From: Lysinibacillus sp. KCTC 33748
GTDB taxonomy: Bacteria > Bacillota > Bacilli > Bacillales_A > Planococcaceae
Direction: 5' to 3'
Length of the DNA: 64,000 bases
Assembly (NCBI RefSeq): GCF_002237755.1
Contig: NZ_MWSJ01000018.1
Coordinates: 35,208 to 99,207, forward strand
Position numbers and translations under genes: made by a program. The notes beneath the pieces were generated by a model. It had not been told where the DNA came from, made no database searches, and worked only from the letters and a program-made list of their open reading frames with translations. Shown piece after piece: positions 8,747 to 17,752 of this stretch. Within the stretch, counting starts at the first letter, position 1. The number at the start of each line of letters is the position of its first letter.

Positions 8747-9343
8747 CAACTGTTCCAAAAACAAAAATCTTAAAATGGTATCAAGGAAATAGTGTATTTT
8801 TGGCTCATCATCATATAAGGGAGTTCTGTTGTTTATGCATTTCCCACTTGGATGACGGGATGAGCTGTTTGTAGCATTGACCTCGAAGGGTATTACAGGA
8901 AGTATCTCCTTTAGCCTTTGTTTTTCTACTTACCCGTTACAGATTTTCGTCTAGCTCCATTTAAGTCAATTTTTATATTTAGCATACGTTTAAAAAATAT
9001 CATCCCAAACTTTTATGTATTTCTACTCAAATCAAATGAATTAATAAATTCTAGGATTGTTTTTTGTTTTCAAAGGCTGAACTAAGAATGATAGTGCATC
9101 TATACAGGATCAATATTGAAATTGATTAAAAATACATTGAGAGTTGGGGGAAGCGAGCGCCTCAGTCTAACTTTTGTTGCTAAGCAAATCAATTCTTCGC
9201 TTGAAAAAACAGCTTAAAAGAACAGAGAATGTGTTGAAAAAAGCAAAACTCTTTACCTGTACTGTATGGGGAAAATTCAGTGAGATTTCCAATTTGGAAC
9301 AGAAAATTGTGATAAAAAACACTTTGAAAATATTATTAGCCTA
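8747..9343. other. Gene-free gap between the divergent M-box units
   Basis: About 600 bases. On the minus strand 8790-8905 can be read as a gene-like fragment (LPVIPFEVNATNSSSRHPSG...), bounded by stops and without a start or ribosome site; I do not recognise it and treat it as possible debris. The rest is AT-rich with no structure I can support. Confidence 0.5.
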
Positions 9344-9372
9344 TTGACAAAATAAAAAATACGGATTAAGAT
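9344..9372 (+). promoter_or_regulatory. Sigma-A promoter of the corA leader
   Basis: TTGACA, 17-base spacer, TAAGAT, 20 bases before the M-box. Confidence 0.8.
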
Positions 9373-9392
9373 GGCGAAGAAATTAAATAAAA

Positions 9393-9560
9393 CCTCGTTA
9401 GGTGAGGCTCCTATACAAACATAGGCCACTGCCCAGAAATATCGAAAGATGCCCATGGGTAGAACAGGAATTGCCGAATTAAGGCTTTTCATAAGGTGGC
9501 TAAGAGATTATTTATTTCTTTACGGTGTATAGTGCTAAAACTCGAGTTAGGGGGAATCGA
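9393..9560 (+). promoter_or_regulatory. M-box Mg2+ riboswitch for the corA cluster
   Basis: Second copy of the M-box aptamer, with CGTTAGGTGAGGCTCCTATA, GGCCACTGCCCAGAAATATC, a CCATGGGTAGAACAGGAATT block, GGTGGCTAAGAGA and ACGGTGTATAGTGCTAAAAC. It lies between a sigma-A promoter and an intrinsic terminator. Confidence 0.94.
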
Positions 9561-9602
9561 AAGTGCTTGTTGTACTTATTTATTTTATTATGCGCTTTAT
9601 TA

Positions 9603-9634
9603 AAACCTCCGGGACTCCTGGAGGTTTTTTTATT
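9603..9634 (+). terminator. M-box expression-platform terminator (corA side)
   Basis: Stem AAACCTCC/GGAGGTTT followed by TTTTTATTT, 40 bases after the aptamer. Confidence 0.88.
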
Positions 9635-9726
9635 TCCAAAAAAAGAACCTTATCGCAGATTGCTATATAGTTTCACCCCTTTTAGCAGAAGAATAAGAGT
9701 TCGTTTTTAGAAAGGAGGGGGTCAAA

Positions 9727-9975
9727 ATGGAGAGTCCAAGTATGACCGATGGAGATAGTAGGAGTAAAAAACGTAAATCTGTTTTAGTTCAACAGATTAG
9801 GAGGACGATTCAATGCTTAAAATCTATAAAAGAGGCAGAGAAGGGCTGGAAGAACAGCCTAAGATCGTTCAAGGTAGCTGTGTTTATCTCACTGAACCGA
9901 CAGAAGAAGATATACAGTACGTTACTAATCGCCTTGGGGTACCAACTGACTTTATCAGTGACTCCCTCGATATAG
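9727..9975 (+). CDS. Putative leader ORF overlapping the first corA
   Basis: An 82-codon frame with one of the best ribosome sites in the region (AAAGGAGGGGG, six bases before the ATG). It begins after the M-box terminator and overlaps the corA start at 9813 in another frame, covering that gene's own AGGAGG. The peptide opens acidic and proline-containing (MESPSMTDGDSR) and then turns basic (SKKRKS). No homologue is recognised. It could be translated only in part and act on corA translation, or be an incidental frame downstream of a strong site. I include it for its ribosome site, not for its protein. Confidence 0.35.
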   Translation: MESPSMTDGDSRSKKRKSVLVQQIRRTIQCLKSIKEAEKGWKNSLRSFKVAVFISLNRQKKIYSTLLIALGYQLTLSVTPSI

Positions 9976-10739
9976 ACGAACGATCGCGAGTAGAAAAAAA
10001 TGGAAATGATTTATTACTAATTATCAATGTACCCTTAAAAATGCCAAATGGTGAAACTATACCATTTAGGACAATTCCAATCGGTATTATTCAAACAAGT
10101 GAAGTAATTGTCATAATTTGTCGTAATGATCATCTGGTTTTACAGGAATTTAAAAAAAATCTCGATAAAAGTTTTAATAACAATATAAACGTATCTTTTA
10201 TTTTACAGCTATTGCTTGTTACAGCTAGTTACTATTTACGTTGTCTCGATGATGTTGATCGAAAAGTTATTGTATCTGAAAAATTAATACAAAAATCAAT
10301 CAAGAACAGTGAAGTGTATACTTTGCTCAATATAAATAAGAGCCTTGTTTATTTCATAAAGGCACTAAAAGTAAATCTATTGATGATGAGGAAATTGTCA
10401 AGAGTACTTGAAATGAATGAAGAAGATGAAAAACGGATGCAAAGCACTCTTAATGAGATGCAACAAGCTCTTGATACATCAAAAATTTACAACGAAAATT
10501 TAGGTAATATGATGGATGCATATTCTGCTGCGATTGAAATTAACCTAAGTGTTGTAGTGAAAGTTTTAACTGCATGTACGATTATTTTGACGTTTCCGAC
10601 GATGGTCGCAACAATTTATGGGATGAATGTCCCGTTACCGAAACAAGATGGTGCATATGCATTAGCAGTACTAATGTCAATCTCTGCAGTCATTAGCTTG
10701 TTAACAGGTTGGGTGTTTTATAAAAAACGGCTATTTTAG
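9813..10739 (+). CDS. corA: CorA-family divalent cation channel, paralogue 1
   Basis: Mg2+ (possibly Co2+/Ni2+) channel, a pentameric inner-membrane protein. 308 residues: a large cytosolic N-terminal domain (SDSLDIDERSR...), the long stalk helix, and two C-terminal membrane helices with the selectivity motif YGMNVPLP near residue 271. AGGAGG lies eight bases before the ATG. First of three tandem paralogues 21-38 bases apart under one M-box, so expression should rise when Mg2+ is scarce. Confidence 0.95.
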   Translation: MLKIYKRGREGLEEQPKIVQGSCVYLTEPTEEDIQYVTNRLGVPTDFISDSLDIDERSRVEKNGNDLLLIINVPLKMPNGETIPFRTIPIGIIQTSEVIVIICRNDHLVLQEFKKNLDKSFNNNINVSFILQLLLVTASYYLRCLDDVDRKVIVSEKLIQKSIKNSEVYTLLNINKSLVYFIKALKVNLLMMRKLSRVLEMNEEDEKRMQSTLNEMQQALDTSKIYNENLGNMMDAYSAAIEINLSVVVKVLTACTIILTFPTMVATIYGMNVPLPKQDGAYALAVLMSISAVISLLTGWVFYKKRLF

Positions 10740-10760
10740 AAGAGAAAGTGAGGAAAAAAG

Positions 10761-11711
10761 ATGCTTACGATATATCAAAGTAATTCAATAGGTCAATTAC
10801 AACAGGTATCTGAGATTGTTCACAACACGTTGCTCTATCTTGTGGATCCGACAGATGCTGAAATTTCCCAAATCTCAAATAAACTTAATGTTCCGAAAGA
10901 TTTTATTCGTGATTCTTTAGACATCAATGAGAGACCTCGGATTGAAAAAGAGGATTCGTCAATGGTCATCATTCTTAATTCTCCTGTTGTGATGAATGAG
11001 AAACGTTTGTACGAGGAAATCCCTTATCGTACATTACCAATCGGGATTATTCATGTAAAGGACCATCTAATAATTGTCACAAAAGAAGACAACCCATTAT
11101 GTAGAGACATATTTTCAGGAAAGTACGGAACATTTCAAACGCATATGAAGACTCGAATAACATTACTTCTATTTGAAGCGATTGCTCAATCGTATCTCGA
11201 TTTTCTCAAGCGTATAAAAGCACAAGTTGGACGATTACAGCGAGAATTAAAAGAGTCACATAACAATAGAGAGCTTTTCGGTCTGATTCATATTAATAAA
11301 AGTTTAGTATATTTCTCAACATCTTTACGAGCTATGCGCAATGTTTTTTTACACCTTTCCAAAGGGCAAGGTATAAAGCTATATGAAGAAGATCAACAAA
11401 TGTTGCATAATGCGCTAGTAGATATTGAACAAGCGGCGGAAGTAACAGAAATGCGAAGTCTTAGTTTAAGTGGTCTTATGGATGCGTACGCAGCAATCAC
11501 TCATAATAACCTAAATAGTGTTTTGAAAATACTGACTACTCTTACGCTTGTATTAATGATTCCGACTATAATTGGAAGTATTTTCTCGATGAACGTCCCA
11601 TTGCCCTATGAAGATCAGCCATTCATGTTCTTAGTAGTTATTGGACTAATGGTAGGAATCAGTGGAAGTTTCTTCTACGTATTTTACAAATCAAAATTTT
11701 TACGTTTCTAA
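10761..11711 (+). CDS. CorA-family protein, paralogue 2, with SMN in place of GMN
   Basis: 316 residues with the same fold: SLDINERPRIE near residue 50, long helices, two C-terminal membrane segments. The filter signature reads FSMNVPLP, so Gly of the near-invariant GMN is Ser at residue 276 (codon TCG at 11586). From the GGN codons used in its neighbours this needs at least two base changes, so it is unlikely to be a read error. GMN changes usually impair Mg2+ transport in CorA, so altered selectivity, or a regulatory subunit mixing with its neighbours, is possible. GTGAGG precedes the start. Confidence 0.9.
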   Translation: MLTIYQSNSIGQLQQVSEIVHNTLLYLVDPTDAEISQISNKLNVPKDFIRDSLDINERPRIEKEDSSMVIILNSPVVMNEKRLYEEIPYRTLPIGIIHVKDHLIIVTKEDNPLCRDIFSGKYGTFQTHMKTRITLLLFEAIAQSYLDFLKRIKAQVGRLQRELKESHNNRELFGLIHINKSLVYFSTSLRAMRNVFLHLSKGQGIKLYEEDQQMLHNALVDIEQAAEVTEMRSLSLSGLMDAYAAITHNNLNSVLKILTTLTLVLMIPTIIGSIFSMNVPLPYEDQPFMFLVVIGLMVGISGSFFYVFYKSKFLRF

Positions 11712-11749
11712 TATATTCGGATAGTATGTAAGAAAGGTTGTGTTATAAA

Positions 11750-12703
11750 ATGCTTTTAATTAACAAAAGTACCTCAGAAGGTAAGCTTGAACAAACATCA
11801 AAAATTGGTTATAACAGCTGGCTTCATCTAGAAGCACCAACAACAAGTGAAATTGAACATGTAGAGGCAGCTCTTGGTGTTCCAAACAATTTTTTAACTG
11901 ATTCACTTGATATAGAAGAACGCCCGCGAATTGAAGAGCGCAACGGAGCGGTCTTGATAGTTATTCATGTCCCATATGATCAATTAGATGTCGAGAGTTC
12001 TGATCAAGACGTGAAGTATCGGACAATCCCAATGGGTATCATACACAAAAAAAATCATATGATAACGATGTGTAGAGAGGAGCTACCTTTTATGAAGGAT
12101 TTCTTTAACGGCGAAATGACTCTCTGTGAGACACATATGAAAACGCGTAACACTTTAAATATATTAAGTATAACGGCTCGAGCATATATTCGTTTTTTAG
12201 CTACAATTGAACGGGAAATCACTTTAGCAGAAAAAGAACTTTCTAAGTCATATCGTAATAGTGAGATGTATACACTCCTTAACTTAAACGAAAGTCTTAT
12301 ATATATGGTAACTTCTCTTAAACAAATGAAATTTACGATGCAAAAAATATTACATGGTAGCTCTATCAAATTAGACGAAGACGATGCAAGTGTTTTAGAC
12401 GACTTGCTTATTGAATTAGATCAGGCATATGAAGTGACGGAAATTAATCAAATTAATTTAAATAATATTATGGATGCATATGGTAACGTAATTCAAAACA
12501 ACGTAAGCCAAGTCCTTAAATTACTAGCTTCATTTACAATCATCTTATCGGTGCCTATGTTAATTGCCAGTATTTATGGAATGAATGTACCTCTACCATA
12601 TCAAAATACATCAAATGCATTTTGGATAGTGATTGTTGTAATGTTCTTGTTAACAGGATTGTCTACTCTCGTTTTTTACAAAAAAAATTATTTCTCACGA
12701 TAG
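11750..12703 (+). CDS. corA: CorA-family divalent cation channel, paralogue 3
   Basis: 317 residues with SLDIEERPRIEER, the stalk helix, and an intact YGMNVPLP filter before the last membrane helix. The ATG at 11750 is chosen because it aligns with the N-termini of the two preceding paralogues (MLLINKS, MLTIYQS, MLKIYKR); AGAAAGG lies 12 bases upstream, somewhat far. The TTG at 11738 would abut the ribosome site. No clear terminator follows; the next transcription signal is the alaS promoter. Confidence 0.94.
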   Translation: MLLINKSTSEGKLEQTSKIGYNSWLHLEAPTTSEIEHVEAALGVPNNFLTDSLDIEERPRIEERNGAVLIVIHVPYDQLDVESSDQDVKYRTIPMGIIHKKNHMITMCREELPFMKDFFNGEMTLCETHMKTRNTLNILSITARAYIRFLATIEREITLAEKELSKSYRNSEMYTLLNLNESLIYMVTSLKQMKFTMQKILHGSSIKLDEDDASVLDDLLIELDQAYEVTEINQINLNNIMDAYGNVIQNNVSQVLKLLASFTIILSVPMLIASIYGMNVPLPYQNTSNAFWIVIVVMFLLTGLSTLVFYKKNYFSR

Positions 12704-12772
12704 CCTCGGTGTGAAGGATAATTACCTTGGAGAAAAATTGAGCTTAGTTATGATTAGCAATTATAGTGCCAA

Positions 12773-12801
12773 TTGACAGAAGAACATATTTTTTTTATAA
12801 T
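12773..12801 (+). promoter_or_regulatory. Sigma-A promoter of alaS
   Basis: TTGACA, 17-base spacer, TATAAT, a consensus promoter just before the T-box leader. Confidence 0.88.
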
Positions 12802-12819
12802 TCTTGTTAGAAAATTGTA

Positions 12820-13052
12820 AAAAACGATGATGGAAAAAGTACGTATTTGTGCGTGTAAAAGAAAGGGATTTCTTGGCTGAAAAAATCCTCACAATAGCGA
12901 ATACCGAAAGCTACTCCAGAGTGCAGTTAATCCCTGCCGTTCACTTACGTTACAAGTGCTAAAGAGGTAAGTATACTTTTACTTACAACTAGGGTGGTAC
13001 CGCGAGATAAATTACAAGTCCTCGTCCCTTTTTTGGGATGAGGGCTTTTTTA
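12820..13052 (+). promoter_or_regulatory. T-box leader of alaS (Ala, specifier GCU)
   Basis: tRNA-sensing riboswitch. Visible parts are the GATGG start, the AG-bulge/distal loop region with AAAGGGA, and a specifier region where CGAAA is followed by GCT (12910-12912) and a conserved A, giving an alanine codon. The T-box core AGGGTGGTACCGCG lies at 12991-13004 and the terminator stem CCTCGTCCC/GGGATGAGG at 13020-13043 with a T run. Uncharged tRNA-Ala should allow read-through. The specifier assignment is by alignment with known leaders. Confidence 0.93.
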
Positions 13053-13109
13053 TGTTTATTTGCGGATTCATCTCGTAATTTTACAAACATATAGGGAGGA
13101 ACTTTTCAA

Positions 13110-15770
13110 ATGAAAGCAGTAGAAATTCGCCGCATGTATCTAGAATTCTTTAAAGAAAAAGGTCATCATCATGAGCCATCAGCACCACTTGTGCCGATCA
13201 ATGACCCATCATTACTTTGGATTAACTCAGGTGTTGCAACACTTAAACCATATTTCGATGGTCGTATCATTCCTGAAAATCCGCGTATTACAAATGCCCA
13301 AAAATCAATTCGTACAAACGATATTGAAAACGTAGGTAAAACAGCTCGTCACCATACGTTCTTTGAAATGTTAGGTAACTTCTCAATTGGGGATTACTTT
13401 AAAAAAGAAGCTATTCATTATGCTTGGGAGTTTTTAACGGATAAAAAATGGATGGGCTTTGATCCAGAACTTTTATCGATTACGATTCATCCTGAAGACC
13501 AAGAAGCGTATGACGTTTGGCATAACGAAATTGGTATTCCGGAAGAGCGTTTAATCCGTCTAGAGGGGAACTTCTGGGATATCGGTGAAGGTCCATCAGG
13601 TCCTAACTCAGAAATTTTTTATGACCGTGGGGAAGAATATGGTTCAGATGAAACTGATCCAGAAATGTATCCAGGTGGTGAAAATGAACGCTATCTTGAA
13701 ATTTGGAACTTAGTGTTCTCTCAATTCAACCATAATCCTGATGGCACATATACACCACTTCCAAAGCAAAATATTGATACTGGTATGGGTCTAGAGCGCA
13801 TCGTATCGGTAGTTCAAAATGTTCCAACGAACTTTGATACTGATTTATTCATGCCTATTATTGAAAAAATCGAGCAGTTGGCAAATCGCAAATACAAACG
13901 TCCAGGTGAAGTCGCGCTAAGTGAAATCTTCGGTTCGGAAGAAGATATCAATACACCATTTAAAGTAATCGCTGACCATATTCGTACAGTGGCGTTTGCT
14001 ATTGGAGATGGTGCTCTTCCTTCAAATGAAGGTCGTGGATATGTATTACGTCGTTTACTACGTCGTGCTGTGCGCTATGCAAAACAAATCGGCATTGAAA
14101 AGCCATTTATGTTTGAATTAGTACCAACTGTTGGTGAAATTATGAATGATTTCTACCCAGAAGTAACGGAAAAATGCGAGTTTATCCAACGTGTTATTAA
14201 AAACGAAGAACTTCGCTTCCATGAAACATTAGATGGTGGTCTTGCTATCTTTAACGAAGTGGTAGAAGCTCAAAAAGCAGCAGGCCATGACTATATTCCA
14301 GGTGCAAATGCATTCCGTTTATATGATACTTATGGTTTCCCAATCGAATTAACAGAAGAGTATGCGGAAGAAGTAGGCATGAAGGTAGATCATGAAGGCT
14401 TTGAAGTAGCAATGGAAGAACAACGTGAACGCGCACGTGCAGCTCGTCAAGATGTGGATTCTATGCAAGTACAAAACGAAGTGCTAGCAAACTTGACGGT
14501 TGCAAGTGAATTTGTAGGCTATGATACATTAACGACAGACACAGAAGTGGCAGCGATTATTGTCAACGGCCAAGTGTCAAAAGTAGCATCTGAGGGGCAA
14601 GAAGCATTAGTTATTTTAACTGAAACACCATTCTATGCTGAAATGGGTGGTCAAATTGCAGATAGCGGTGTGATTGCTAATGATAGCTTTACTGCCATTG
14701 TAAAAGATGTACAAAAAGCTCCAAATGGTCAGCCGCTTCATACTGTACTTGTAGAATCTGGAGAAATGCATGTTGAAGATGCTGTAAAAGCATTAGTTAA
14801 CCGTGATGAACGTAATTTAATTATTAAAAACCATACAGCAACACATATTATGCAACGTGCATTAAAAGATGTACTAGGCGACCATGTTAGCCAAGCTGGG
14901 TCATATGTAGGACCTGACCGTTTACGCTTTGACTTCTCTCACTTTGGACAAGTAACAAAAGAGGAATTACAACAAATTGAACGTATTGTAAATGAAAAAG
15001 TGTGGGATGATATAGAAGTCGTTATTGAAGAAAAAGGCATCGATGAGGCGAAAGCTATGGGAGCAATGGCACTATTCGGTGAGAAATATGGCGATATCGT
15101 TCGCGTTGTTTCAATTGGTGATTACTCTATTGAACTTTGCGGTGGTTTACACGTAAAACGCTCTTCTGAAATTGGTTTCTTCAAAATTGTTTCAGAAGGT
15201 GGTATCGGTGCAGGTACTCGTCGTATCGAGGCTGTGACAGGTAAAGTTGCCTATGAAGCTGTAAAAGAGGAAGAAGCTTTATTAAACGAAGCGGCAGCAT
15301 TATTAAAAGCAAATCCAAAAGATCTTGTGACAAAAGTACAAGCGTTACAAGCTGATTACAAAGATTTACAACGCGAAAATGAAGCATTATCACAAAAAAT
15401 CGCCAATGCACAAGCAGGGGCTATTGTGGACGCGGCGCAAACTTTTGAGGATGTAACTGTTCTTTCTACTAAAGTTGAAGCAAAGGACAACAATCAACTT
15501 CGTCAAATGATGGATGACTTGAAAGCTAAAATGCCTAAGGCTGTTATCGTTCTTGGTGCTGTCGATGGCGAAAAGGTTATGCTATGTGCTGGAGTAACAA
15601 AAGATTTAGTTGGTGGCAATTACCATGCCGGAAATATCGTAAAAATGGTAGCAGAAGCATGTGGTGGTAAAGGTGGCGGTCGTCCAGATATGGCGATGGC
15701 AGGTGCAAAAGAAGCATCAAAACTTGATGAAGCACTACTTTCTGTGTATGATTATGTTAAATCCATTTAA
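13110..15770 (+). CDS. alaS: Alanyl-tRNA synthetase
   Basis: Charges tRNA-Ala; class II synthetase with editing. 886 residues: catalytic core with class II motif 2 ([19 protein letters not shown]) and motif 3 ([21 protein letters not shown]), an editing domain with HTATH near residue 575 and CGGLHV near residue 677 (zinc/editing residues), and a C-terminal DHHA1 domain ending in the Gly-rich GGKGGGRPD block. GGGAGGAA before the ATG. The stop codon lies inside the start of a family A repeat. Confidence 0.98.
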   Translation: MKAVEIRRMYLEFFKEKGHHHEPSAPLVPINDPSLLWINSGVATLKPYFDGRIIPENPRITNAQKSIRTNDIENVGKTARHHTFFEMLGNFSIGDYFKKEAIHYAWEFLTDKKWMGFDPELLSITIHPEDQEAYDVWHNEIGIPEERLIRLEGNFWDIGEGPSGPNSEIFYDRGEEYGSDETDPEMYPGGENERYLEIWNLVFSQFNHNPDGTYTPLPKQNIDTGMGLERIVSVVQNVPTNFDTDLFMPIIEKIEQLANRKYKRPGEVALSEIFGSEEDINTPFKVIADHIRTVAFAIGDGALPSNEGRGYVLRRLLRRAVRYAKQIGIEKPFMFELVPTVGEIMNDFYPEVTEKCEFIQRVIKNEELRFHETLDGGLAIFNEVVEAQKAAGHDYIPGANAFRLYDTYGFPIELTEEYAEEVGMKVDHEGFEVAMEEQRERARAARQDVDSMQVQNEVLANLTVASEFVGYDTLTTDTEVAAIIVNGQVSKVASEGQEALVILTETPFYAEMGGQIADSGVIANDSFTAIVKDVQKAPNGQPLHTVLVESGEMHVEDAVKALVNRDERNLIIKNHTATHIMQRALKDVLGDHVSQAGSYVGPDRLRFDFSHFGQVTKEELQQIERIVNEKVWDDIEVVIEEKGIDEAKAMGAMALFGEKYGDIVRVVSIGDYSIELCGGLHVKRSSEIGFFKIVSEGGIGAGTRRIEAVTGKVAYEAVKEEEALLNEAAALLKANPKDLVTKVQALQADYKDLQRENEALSQKIANAQAGAIVDAAQTFEDVTVLSTKVEAKDNNQLRQMMDDLKAKMPKAVIVLGAVDGEKVMLCAGVTKDLVGGNYHAGNIVKMVAEACGGKGGGRPDMAMAGAKEASKLDEALLSVYDYVKSI

Positions 15771-16070
15771 CTTCTTTCAGCGGGTGTCTAAACACCCGCT
15801 GAAATAGAGGAACTCAGGCTAAGAACTTCACATCCTGTGAAAACGCCTGAGTGACCAGCATCGTGCTGGGCTAAACCCTCCGGCGGATGTCACGGAATCG
15901 GAAAGAAGTTCTTAGGGGATGTTAGCAATCATCGCATCCATGCGATAACGGCTAACTGCCCTGCATCGGTAAAAACGCCACGTCCTGTGGCATTACCGAA
16001 ATGACCGACATCGTGTCGGCTTAAGCACAAGGTCGATTCCGGACGCAATTATGCCGAGGCATAATTGATA
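15768..16070. repeat. Mosaic repeat family A, long copy
   Basis: Begins at the alaS stop with TTAACTTCTTTCAG and a hairpin (CAGCGGGTGT/ACACCCGCTG). It then runs through small palindromes (CAGCATCGTGCTG, CCACGTCCTGTGG, CGACATCGTGTCG), the CCGGCGGATGTCACGGAATC block and its partner GATTCCGG, and ends in ATTATGCCGAGGCATAATTGATA. The internal GATGTTAGCAATCATCGC...GCGATAACGGCTAAC module recurs in the copy at 32.3 kb. Confidence 0.85.
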
Positions 16071-16092
16071 ATACGCCAAAACATGTTATAAT
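16065..16092 (+). promoter_or_regulatory. Promoter of the ireB operon, -35 inside the repeat
   Basis: TTGATA (the last six bases of the repeat), 16-base spacer ending TGT, then TATAAT. Confidence 0.6.
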
Positions 16093-16155
16093 AAAGAGAA
16101 ATTGGAGATGAGCTTTTTTGCACATCTCCTTATTTCTGAAAGCGAGGTGCTGGTC

Positions 16156-16422
16156 ATGAGTTCATTTGATCAAACTATGAAATTTAATTTTCCAGAAGAA
16201 TCAATGGAACAGGAAGTCAAGCAGGTAATGTTGAAGGTACATTCTTCATTAGAGGAAAAGGGATATAACCCTATCAATCAGATTGTCGGTTATTTACTTT
16301 CTGGTGATCCGGCGTATATTCCTCGCCATCAGGATGCTCGTAATTTAATTCGCAAGCTTGAGCGTGACGAAATTCTAGAAGAGCTTGTTAAGTTTTATAT
16401 TAAAAAGAATAACGAGGACTAG
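16156..16422 (+). CDS. yrzL: IreB/YrzL regulatory phosphoprotein (UPF0297)
   Basis: Small protein of the IreB family, a target of PASTA-type Ser/Thr kinases in Gram-positive bacteria. 88 residues with the family body [44 protein letters not shown] and an N-terminal Ser/Thr-containing segment. The ATG at 16156 follows AGCGAGGTG; the longer frame from 16102 lies in leader DNA. First gene of a yrzL-ruvX-yrzB operon, the conserved order after alaS. Confidence 0.95.
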   Translation: MSSFDQTMKFNFPEESMEQEVKQVMLKVHSSLEEKGYNPINQIVGYLLSGDPAYIPRHQDARNLIRKLERDEILEELVKFYIKKNNED

Positions 16423-16424
16423 AA

Positions 16425-16841
16425 ATGAGAATTATGGGATTAGACGTTGGGTCAAAAACAGTTGGCGTTGCTGCAAGTGATGCTTTAGGGTGGACGGCTC
16501 AAGGTATTGAAACCGTAAAGATTGATGAAGCTAACGGTGAGTTCGGCATTGAGCGAATAGCTGAGTTAGTGAAGGAGTACGCTATAACAGAATTTGTTGT
16601 AGGATACCCGAAAAACATGAATAATACGGTTGGACCGCGTGGGGAGGCTTCTGAAAACTATAAAAAGCTTTTAGAAGAGACATTTTCACTACCGGTCAAA
16701 CTTTGGGATGAGCGTTTAACAACGATGGCTGCTGAGCGTATGCTTATCGAAGCAGACGTGAGTCGCAAAAAGCGTAAGCAAGTCATTGATAAAATGGCTG
16801 CTGTGATGATTTTACAAGGCTACTTGGATAGCAAAAATTAA
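16425..16841 (+). CDS. yrrK: RuvX/YqgF-family Holliday junction resolvase homologue
   Basis: RNase H-fold nuclease family acting on rRNA 5'-end maturation or DNA junctions depending on species. 138 residues with [14 protein letters not shown] (first acidic site), [10 protein letters not shown] and [14 protein letters not shown]. It starts two bases after yrzL. Standard length. Confidence 0.95.
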   Translation: MRIMGLDVGSKTVGVAASDALGWTAQGIETVKIDEANGEFGIERIAELVKEYAITEFVVGYPKNMNNTVGPRGEASENYKKLLEETFSLPVKLWDERLTTMAAERMLIEADVSRKKRKQVIDKMAAVMILQGYLDSKN

Positions 16842-16858
16842 TTGATGAGGTGACAACC

Positions 16859-17167
16859 ATGGCACAAGAGCATAACCATGAAGAAGAACTACACGTACAA
16901 CATATTACAGTAATTGACGAGAACGGAAATGAACAGCTTTGTGAAGTAATTCACGTACATGAATCAGCTGAATTCGGCAAATCATACGTATTTTACTCTA
17001 TGGTAGGCGCAGAAGAAGATGAGGATGGCTCTGTTGAAATCTTCGTATCTTCATTCGTTCCATCTGAAAATGGTGAAGATGGTGAATTAACACCAATCGA
17101 AACTGAAGCAGAGTGGGATATGGTAGAAGACGTATTAAACGCATTAGAGGATGAAAACGAAGAATAA
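16859..17167 (+). CDS. yrzB: DUF1292 protein YrzB
   Basis: Acidic cytosolic protein of 102 residues with one DUF1292 domain (ITVIDENGNEQLCEVIHVHE, FGKSYVFYSM, PIETEAEWDMVEDVLNAL). Function unknown. The ATG at 16859 is eight bases after GATGAGG; an upstream in-frame GTG is less well placed. The histidine-rich start (QEHNHEEELHVQH) is notable. Last gene of the operon; a repeat and a terminator follow. Confidence 0.93.
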   Translation: MAQEHNHEEELHVQHITVIDENGNEQLCEVIHVHESAEFGKSYVFYSMVGAEEDEDGSVEIFVSSFVPSENGEDGELTPIETEAEWDMVEDVLNALEDENEE

Positions 17168-17179
17168 TCATCGTAGTCA

Positions 17180-17364
17180 TTAACTTCTTTCAGTATTCAT
17201 CTCTCAACTCTATAGGGGAGAGATGAATACGGGTATAAGTCACTTTTCAGCAAATGTCCTGAAAGAAGTTAAAGCCTCCGGCGGATGTCACGGAATCGGA
17301 TAGGAGTTCTTTGTGTTTGCACAAAGCCGATTCCGGACGCAATTATGCCGAGGCATAATTGATA
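17180..17364. repeat. Mosaic repeat family A, second copy
   Basis: TTAACTTCTTTCAG start. The hairpin region is replaced by a different inverted repeat (GTATTCATCTCTC/GAGAGATGAATAC). GAAAGAAGTTAAAGCCTCCG, CGGAATCGG/CCGATTCCG and the GCCGAGGCATAATTGATA end are intact. Confidence 0.85.
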
Positions 17365-17369
17365 AGTTT

Positions 17370-17410
17370 GGAACAAGGATGGCAACAAGCACTCCTTGTT
17401 CCTTTTTTAC
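17370..17410 (+). terminator. Terminator after yrzB and the repeat
   Basis: Perfect 10-bp stem GGAACAAGGA/TCCTTGTTCC and a TTTTTT tract. Confidence 0.85.
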
Positions 17411-17454
17411 TTTTGAATACTAAAAGTTGTGGATGACATTTTTATATATGCCTG

Positions 17455-17612
17455 TATATTGTTGATTGGAGTGGAGGCTGGTCGACTCCTTGTGGCTCAT
17501 CGGACGCCCCCAGGAAGCTCTGTGCGAAAGCGAAGCGACAGCAACAAATGTTTTAACTGTGCGAAAGCGAAGCGACAGCAACAGTAAAGCGACCGACCGG
17601 AACGGAAATCAA
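17455..17612. repeat. Repeat family B copy
   Basis: Begins TGTTGATTGGAGTGGAGGC and ends CGGAACGGAAATCAAC, so the ends are inverted (GTTGAT/ATCAAC). Inside are two AACTGTGCGAAAGCGAAGCGACAGCAACA-type units. It resembles the widespread Bacillaceae intergenic repeat of this form. The remainder of the gap to 17752 shows nothing else. Confidence 0.7.
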
Positions 17613-17752
17613 CTACACGATATGGTGATGAGCCATAAACTGTGAAGTTATGTGAGACTATGGCGAATCCAATGAATTAAAGGTGAAATTTTTATACCAC
17701 ACCTAAATGGCACGTCAGAAACATAATTTAGCCTAATTAAGGAGGAAATTAA

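Noticed and set aside
8406..9710. Short ORFs within both M-box leaders
   Set aside because: They are translations of conserved riboswitch RNA sequence.
11738..11749. TTG start for the third corA
   Set aside because: The TTG directly abuts the ribosome site and the paralogues align with the ATG at 11750.
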